Shown: positions 59,257 to 64,000 of the stretch, in pieces
Position numbering within the stretch: position 1 is the first letter of the stretch
Layout: each line of letters begins with the position of its first letter
Assembly (NCBI RefSeq): GCF_963664415.1
Contig: NZ_OY761445.1
Span: 744,001 to 808,000, forward strand
Source: an uncultured Desulfobacter sp.
GTDB lineage: Bacteria; Desulfobacterota; Desulfobacteria; Desulfobacterales; Desulfobacteraceae
Direction: 5' to 3'
DNA length: 64,000 bases
Notes under the pieces: model-generated
Told to the model about the DNA's origin: nothing
The model's input: the letters and a program-made list of their open reading frames with translations, nothing else
Database searches by the model: none
Program-made: the position numbers and the translations under genes

Positions 59257-60110
59257 TTTTATACGAAAAATTTCTCCGATCTAACGGTTTAATTTTTCAT
59301 TGCTGGAAAATGGATGCCTGATTTAAGGTAACTCTGAAACCATAGAATATCAACATGATAATTTTGAAGCGGTCTCTAAAGAGCTTCGCTTGTACAGAAA
59401 TATAAATCAGAAGCACAAACGTGCAAATGTGCCGATTATAAATTATTCTCGCAGGTATCCAGTTTAGAATGTCCGAAACCAAGCCTGATTTTCACCGGGA
59501 CAATCTATCCCGCGAATTAAGCCCCCCCCCTCCCCCGCCCCCGGTGTTGAATCATGCAAGCCTTTCTTCTGCACTGGAATGGCTTATCAATAAGCCGAAG
59601 AACAATATGGGCTGTCAGTCGTTCTCAACATGAATACAAAATTGAAGGCAGGAGAAAAACAAATAAGCACCTTTCTTTTCCGTCGGTTCAGGAATTACTG
59701 CTCAATATAATCCTTGCTGAATCTTAATAAAAAATATGAGTGTTTCAGCGATAGTCAATATTGCGAGCATATAAAAATATTATACATAACTAACAACAAA
59801 TATTATTAAAATAGACATGAGCCGTCGGGGTCAAATGTCTGCGACAAGCCTGCCTCCATAATTTTAGCTTAAAATTCGGCCGGATTCTATTCGTTTCCAA
59901 CGAATTGAGTTTGAGTTCAAGAAGCATTTGTCAATGGATTGCCGGTGACCCTGCTTGCGGAGTATGGAGAGATCCTCAATCACCATGGGGAAAAAAAGTA
60001 AAGAGAGACCCTCCCCGATTCAGGCCGACATTCACTTGACCCCTGCTGGTGCATATGCGATATCAAAGCATACATAAAACCGGGTGTTGCAATATTTATG
60101 GAGTTCACCG
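59257..60110. other. about 850-bp intergenic region with a C-rich tract
   Basis: No convincing gene. It holds the G-quadruplex-type tract at 59522-59542, a short GGCTTAT/ATAAGCC hairpin near 59582-59597, and a run of AT-rich sequence. It is the upstream region of gspA, so regulatory sites are likely but none was identified. Confidence 0.5.
59522..59542 (-). promoter_or_regulatory. G-quadruplex-type tract
   Basis: The plus strand has C9-T-C5-G-C5; the minus strand therefore has G5-C-G5-A-G9, enough for a four-tract quadruplex. It is about 570 bp upstream of gspA. Homopolymer runs of nine are also prone to slippage. Confidence 0.6.
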
Positions 60111-61955
60111 ATGTATAATACCTTTTTTAATCTCAGGGAAAAACCGTTTCAACTGGTCCCTAATCCAGACTTCTTATTTTTAGGTAAAAGCCATGAAGAC
60201 GCCCTGGCCCATCTGACCTATGCCGTCTCACAGGGAGACGGATTTGTCAAAATCACAGGGGAAGTCGGCACCGGTAAAACCACTCTTTGCCGAGTGTTCC
60301 TTGAGAAACTGGGCTCCAACACGGAAGCCGCCTTTATCTTCAACTCCAAGGTCAATGCAATCCAGCTTTTAAAAATGGTTCACCGGGAGCTGGGAATTAA
60401 AAGTTGTGCCGAAGACCCGTGTGATCTCACCCATGACCTGAACACCTATCTCTTGGAAAAAAAGGCCGCCGGCATATCGGTCATTCTCCTCATTGATGAA
60501 GCACAGAACCTGGCCAAAGAGACCCTGGAACAACTGAGGATGCTCTCCAACCTGGAAACCACACGAAGTAAACTGTTACAGATCATCCTGGTGGGTCAGC
60601 CCGAACTACGGGATCTATTGGACCACCATGAGCTGCGGCAATTAAAGCAAAGAATTAACATCAGCTGCCACATCCGCCCCCTGGGTCGCCAAGAAACCCT
60701 GGACTATATTTCTCACCGAATCAGCGTAGCCTCCAACCGGCCACAATCTTTGTTCACCCCTTCGGCCCTGAAAGGGATTTATGCATTTTCCATAGGGATT
60801 CCCCGGCTTATCAACATCATATGTGACCGTGCCTTGCTGGTTGCCTACAGCCGGCAAAGGAAAAAAGTGAGTGCCCGCCATGTCGCCGCCGCTGTCCGGG
60901 AACTGGAGTCTGTAAATTCACGGCAGCGGGTTTCCTGGAAATCCAGTTCCCGGAAAGTTGCCGCAGCGGCCTTTGCCGCTCTGATCCTTATCACTGCAGC
61001 TTATACGTTATACGCCAACGGAATCTTTAACCGGCATAAAACGGTTGTAAACACCATATCTGAAACAAATTCGTCACAGACCCCCTCAGAAATCACTCCC
61101 AGCCTGGCGATTCAGAATAACAAGGTGGCTCCGGCGCGAATCGTAAAACCGGTTTCGGAACCGTCCCTCAGCCCCGAACCGGACTTGGCAATGGTGGTGG
61201 GGCCACTTCAGGCCCCTGCCGTGCACCCGGTTGAAGCAGCCGGAACCCCGCCGCAGCTTCCGCCCCTTGAAGGGGGCGACGTCCGGGAAACTTTATTGGG
61301 TATCCAAAGTGCCATCAACAGAAAGGAAGCCTTTGGCTACCTGGCCGCCCTGTGGAAAAAGCCCGTACCGGAAAAACTGGCAGTGCTGGATGGACAGATC
61401 GCCCCCAACGATTATTTTTTTAAAATAGCCGCCGCCGGAAGCGGCCTGAAACTGCTCACCCTGGACACTGATCTGCGAAAGGCCCTGAAACTGAATCTTC
61501 CAGTGATTTTTGAATACAGAATCTCTTTCCAGTATGAAAAAGGATTTGCAGGTATTGAAGCCGTAACCCCCGACAACCACTGCATCCTCTTTACCGGTGC
61601 CGGACAACAAAAATATAGGGTGCCAATGGCGGAACTGCTCCCGTTTCTGAACGGGAAAATGTATATTGCATGGGAAGACGGACTCGGGGCAAACCGCATC
61701 ATAAGTGACAATGGACCAAAGGATGCCGTCATTACACTGAAACTGCTGCTATCTGAACTCGGATTTCCCATGCAAAATTTCTCCCCGGCTTACGACACGT
61801 ATGTCCAGGATGCCCTGAGGCAAGTTCAAAATGAGGCCGGGATTGCCCAGGACGGTATTGCAGGCCCGGAGACCCGGATCGCCTTGCTCCGGAAAAGCAG
61901 GGGAGATGGGGTCCCCCAGCTATCGGCCTCCCCTCTTAACCATTTAAACCGATAA
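60111..61955 (+). CDS. gspA: GspA/ExeA-type ATPase with peptidoglycan-binding domain
   Basis: A 614-residue protein; start ATG 60111 (MYNTFFNLREKPFQLVPNPD) with GGAG upstream. The AAA domain (residues about 1-270) has Walker A GEVGTGKTTL, Walker B ILLIDEAQNL and the typical FQLVPNPDFLFLG. One transmembrane helix is at about 288-306. A P-rich linker follows, then a periplasmic C39-like/peptidoglycan-binding domain ending in GFPMQNFSPAYDTYVQDALR and a PG_binding_1 motif GIAQDGIAGPETRIALL. It assembles the type II secretion secretin in the outer membrane. Next gene is gspB, 17 bp downstream. Confidence 0.9.
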   Translation: MYNTFFNLREKPFQLVPNPDFLFLGKSHEDALAHLTYAVSQGDGFVKITGEVGTGKTTLCRVFLEKLGSNTEAAFIFNSKVNAIQLLKMVHRELGIKSCAEDPCDLTHDLNTYLLEKKAAGISVILLIDEAQNLAKETLEQLRMLSNLETTRSKLLQIILVGQPELRDLLDHHELRQLKQRINISCHIRPLGRQETLDYISHRISVASNRPQSLFTPSALKGIYAFSIGIPRLINIICDRALLVAYSRQRKKVSARHVAAAVRELESVNSRQRVSWKSSSRKVAAAAFAALILITAAYTLYANGIFNRHKTVVNTISETNSSQTPSEITPSLAIQNNKVAPARIVKPVSEPSLSPEPDLAMVVGPLQAPAVHPVEAAGTPPQLPPLEGGDVRETLLGIQSAINRKEAFGYLAALWKKPVPEKLAVLDGQIAPNDYFFKIAAAGSGLKLLTLDTDLRKALKLNLPVIFEYRISFQYEKGFAGIEAVTPDNHCILFTGAGQQKYRVPMAELLPFLNGKMYIAWEDGLGANRIISDNGPKDAVITLKLLLSELGFPMQNFSPAYDTYVQDALRQVQNEAGIAQDGIAGPETRIALLRKSRGDGVPQLSASPLNHLNR

Positions 61956-61972
61956 AATAGCCGGAACACATA

Positions 61973-62665
61973 ATGAGCACGATCCTCAGAGCCCTGAAAC
62001 AGGCAGAAAAAGAAAGCAGGCAGCATACCACCCCGCCCTCCTTTGACAGCGGGCTCAATGAGGTGGGGAGCCCCAAAGAGGCCGCCCTCTTTATCCCGCG
62101 GCGGGTCATACTCATTTCTCTTATCCTTTTTATTGGCGGGATCTCCTTTGTCTATTTGCTCTCCCCTTCCCAGGAAAAGGCCGAGCGACCCGCCCCTGCT
62201 CCGGTGCAAAAAAAAGAGATCACATCACTGGAGGAACCACCCCGGCCCATCGTTATCAAGCCGTTGTCGCCGGCACCTGCCCCTCCCCGCCTCCCCAGCC
62301 CTGAATCCATGGTAAAACCGGCACCCAAGCCGCCCCTAACGGTAGAAAAAACTGCGCCGCCGACCCCACCACGACCCAGCACACCCGAAAAGTCCAAAGC
62401 ACCTCCAGTACCGGAACCAGTCTTTACGCCAGTGACGGCAAAATCATCGAGCACCCCGGAAGTTCCTCTGTTAAAGGACAAGTCCCTGAAAATTCAGGCC
62501 ATTTCTTGGGACCAGGACCCCACAAACCGTATTACCGTCATCAATAACAGTATTCTCAACGAAGGGGATGCCATCCAGGGGTTCCAAGTCCTCCGCATCG
62601 AAAAGGAGGCTGTTCTTTTAAATGGCAATGGAAGGAATTACCGCCTGAAATTCCGCTACCGGTAA
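61973..62665 (+). CDS. gspB: GspB-like type II secretion assembly protein
   Basis: A 230-residue protein. A short cytoplasmic N-terminus MSTILRALKQAEKE is followed by a transmembrane helix (about residues 43-62, VILISLILFIGGISFVYLL), a long proline-rich periplasmic linker (about 68-165), and a C-terminal GspB domain LKIQAISWDQDPTNRITVIN, then EGDAIQGFQVLRIEKEAVLL. It works with GspA to insert the secretin. The two genes form one operon. Confidence 0.9.
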   Translation: MSTILRALKQAEKESRQHTTPPSFDSGLNEVGSPKEAALFIPRRVILISLILFIGGISFVYLLSPSQEKAERPAPAPVQKKEITSLEEPPRPIVIKPLSPAPAPPRLPSPESMVKPAPKPPLTVEKTAPPTPPRPSTPEKSKAPPVPEPVFTPVTAKSSSTPEVPLLKDKSLKIQAISWDQDPTNRITVINNSILNEGDAIQGFQVLRIEKEAVLLNGNGRNYRLKFRYR

Positions 62666-63050
62666 AAAAAGGATAAAAACGGCCTTAATTGGTGCCCCCT
62701 CAATCTATAATTTATAGCCAAAGCCGTTGGTAATAAGGGCTTTGACTACTTTCATTCTTTCCGGCTGGGATTTAGGGTTGGCCACTTTTGATACCATTAT
62801 GTATAAAATTTAGTCCTTATCTAAAAAAACATTACTTAAACACAACAATCTATAACTTTTTTTTCACACTTTTTTTAATTAATTTCAATATATTAAACCA
62901 TATCTCTTTCAATTTTTATATTAAGGCATTTTTTTTGCTTAGTTAAATTTTATTGTAATCCATTAGGGTATGCCTATTACAACACAGGAGGGTGTGACCA
63001 TAAACCCTGATGGGAGAATAATTGATATAAAAATCGAAAGGAGTTTGTTT
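62666..63050. other. 385-bp intergenic region with AT-rich promoter
   Basis: AT-rich sequence between gspB and the lectin gene, with no other gene seen. The only recognised site is the sigma-54-type element at 62924-62939. Confidence 0.55.
62924..62939 (+). promoter_or_regulatory. sigma-54-type -24/-12 candidate
   Basis: AGGCATTTTTTTTGCT has the GG-N10-GC spacing and TTGCT -12 box of a sigma-54 promoter; the -24 box (AGGCAT) matches TGGCAC at four of six. It is 112 bp upstream of the lectin PEP-CTERM start. The AT-rich setting means it could occur by chance. Confidence 0.45.
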
Positions 63051-63620
63051 ATGAAAAGTCTACTAAAATTCACTGCAGGAGTATTTTTAGCCTTTCTCTT
63101 GCTAACAAATGCCAATGCAACCCCCACTCAATTCGTCAGTGGAACGGGCAATTGGTACGAAGTAATCTTAACAACCGTAAATTGGGATAGTGCGAATATC
63201 CTTGCCGAATCATCCTCTTATAATGGACTTGATGGCCATTTAGTGACTGTGACCTCTGATTCCGAATGGACTTTTATAAAAAGCCTGACTGATTATCGTG
63301 ACAATTTATGGCTTGGTGGAACGGATAGTGTTACCGAAGGAACATGGACGTGGGTTACAGGTGAAGCATTTTCTTTTACTGCTTGGGCGAGTGGCGAACC
63401 TAACGATCTCAGAAATGAGGATTACTTGGAGACTTGGCAAAGCGGCAATACCTGGAATGATATTGCGGGTACAAGCACCAATTATGGTTACATTATTGAA
63501 TATGAGGAAACGTCAGCTGTACCAGAACCTGCAACTATGATTCTTTTCGGTGTTGGCATTTTAGGTCTTGCAGGGGTATCAAGAAAAAAAATAATACAAT
63601 TTTATAATAGTAATCGCTGA
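63051..63620 (+). CDS. C-type lectin-like PEP-CTERM protein
   Basis: A 189-residue exported protein. Start ATG 63051 (MKSLLKFTAGVFLAFLLLTN) with GAAAGGAG upstream; signal cleavage after NANA. A single C-type lectin-like domain spans about residues 25-150, with GHLVTVTSDSEWTFI, NLWLGGTD, WTWVTGE and WNDIAGTS. The C-terminus has VPEPATMILFGVGILGLAGV and a basic tail SRKKIIQF, so it is sorted by an exosortase. It probably binds a surface sugar in the matrix. Confidence 0.9.
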   Translation: MKSLLKFTAGVFLAFLLLTNANATPTQFVSGTGNWYEVILTTVNWDSANILAESSSYNGLDGHLVTVTSDSEWTFIKSLTDYRDNLWLGGTDSVTEGTWTWVTGEAFSFTAWASGEPNDLRNEDYLETWQSGNTWNDIAGTSTNYGYIIEYEETSAVPEPATMILFGVGILGLAGVSRKKIIQFYNSNR

Positions 63621-63657
63621 AAAAGGCAGGGTCAAAAATGACTTTGCCTTTTTTTAT
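63618..63657 (+). terminator. terminator of the lectin gene
   Basis: AAAAAGGCA pairs with TGCCTTTTT with a loop of about 20 bases, and a strong T-run follows. Confidence 0.7.
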
Positions 63658-63660
63658 TTT

Positions 63661-63921
63661 TCATTCGGCTATACTTGTATCATATCAGATTGAACAAAAT
63701 ACTATAGACCGTCGTTTATAGTATATGAAATCAATTTCTTGAATGTGCTTGATCCTGAAAACGAAAACGGCGACTCAACCTTCCAACATCTTTCTCATTG
63801 ACCAAACTGCAAGTGGATGGGGCCATATTTCAGACCCTTGAGCATCTGTTCAACTTTTGTTATACCTTGCTTGGCACAACGCAACATCCTATCTGTTTAT
63901 CTGTAAACTTGAGGAAGTTAT
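63661..63921. other. 260-bp intergenic region
   Basis: No gene found. A GAGGAAG ribosome site at its end serves the chemoreceptor gene. Confidence 0.5.
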
Positions 63922-64000
63922 ATGCTAAAATTTAGCGACATCAATATTGGCCCGAAATTGGTCTCTCTATTCATTTTTACCGGGATTATTCCACTCTGTA
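63922..64000 (+). CDS. probable methyl-accepting chemotaxis protein, N-terminus (runs off right edge)
   Basis: Only 26 codons are visible: MLKFSDINIGPKLVSLFIFT then GIIPLC. The pattern MLKF.DI.IGPKL followed by a membrane helix is common at the start of deltaproteobacterial methyl-accepting chemotaxis proteins. GAGGAAG lies 7 bases upstream. Other membrane sensors are possible. Confidence 0.6.
   Translation, partial: MLKFSDINIGPKLVSLFIFTGIIPLC

Noticed and set aside
62940..63050. Possible cyclic-di-GMP riboswitch before the lectin gene
   Set aside because: The leader has no match to the conserved GEMM core or tetraloop receptor.
1..64000. CRISPR arrays, prophage and integrative elements
   Set aside because: No evenly spaced direct repeats, structural phage genes or integrases were found. 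The IS21 element lies near a tRNA gene but does not use it as an attachment site.

Overview
The window looks like a piece of chromosome from a strictly anaerobic Gram-negative bacterium of the Desulfobacterota, most like Desulfobacteraceae. This is an inference from gene content: an Rnf complex, a manganese-dependent pyrophosphatase, SelB, PEP-CTERM proteins with a PrsT-like TPR lipoprotein, a Kdo pathway for lipopolysaccharide, and a type II secretion GspA/GspB pair. No rRNA is present to confirm it. Most of the window is ordinary chromosome with short accessory patches.

Layout. 1-4.0 kb is a mobile patch: the start of a secreted protein gene running off the left edge, a complete ISKra4-like element with 24-bp inverted repeats and an 8-bp target duplication just upstream of that gene, a REP-associated (RAYT) transposase with four REP copies, and a broken MFS transporter carrying one REP. 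4.0-11.9 kb holds a VOC protein, a 61-aa orphan, and a branched-chain amino acid ABC operon (livKHMGF) followed by an M24 aminopeptidase P, so peptide hydrolysis and amino acid uptake sit together behind a near-consensus promoter. 11.9-16.3 kb holds a LOG-family protein, a PEP-CTERM protein with a sigma-54-type promoter, and a PrsT-like TPR lipoprotein. 16.3-21.7 kb is the complete rnfCDGEAB operon (Na+/H+-coupled ferredoxin:NAD+ oxidoreductase).

21.9-32.4 kb holds a flavodoxin, a scar with a truncated photolyase gene, an HD-GYP response regulator, a zinc-ribbon/PilZ protein, TenA with a methyltransferase, serC-serA, an acyl-CoA synthetase and the Mn-dependent pyrophosphatase. 32.4-45 kb holds a small membrane protein, a YhaO/YhaN (SbcCD-like) nuclease-ATPase pair, a UspA protein, a cytidylate-kinase-like/BON protein, tRNA-His, selB, hemW and a radical SAM gene.

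45-49.3 kb is the most distinctive metabolic locus: an aminotransferase, an iron-type alcohol dehydrogenase, KdsB and a glycosyltransferase in one tight operon. The first two match KdnA/KdnB, which make 8-amino-3,8-dideoxy-D-manno-octulosonate (Kdo8N), so this organism probably has an amino-Kdo lipopolysaccharide inner core. 49.5-52.3 kb is an IS21-family element with an extra 86-codon passenger gene and a perfect 52-bp GC-rich palindrome.

52.3-64 kb holds tRNA-Asp and tRNA-Pro, small hypothetical genes, a YehS (DUF1456) protein, a SHOCT protein, GAF and UspA proteins, a CNNM/CBS membrane protein, a beta-hydroxyacid dehydrogenase, a 1-kb gap with a G-quadruplex-type tract, gspA-gspB, a C-type-lectin PEP-CTERM protein with a sigma-54-type promoter candidate, and the start of a probable chemoreceptor at the right edge. 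No CRISPR array or prophage was seen. No clearly new defence system was found. The least explained items are the IS21 passenger and palindrome, a pair of related degenerate elements near 32.5 and 54.8 kb, and several long hairpins.
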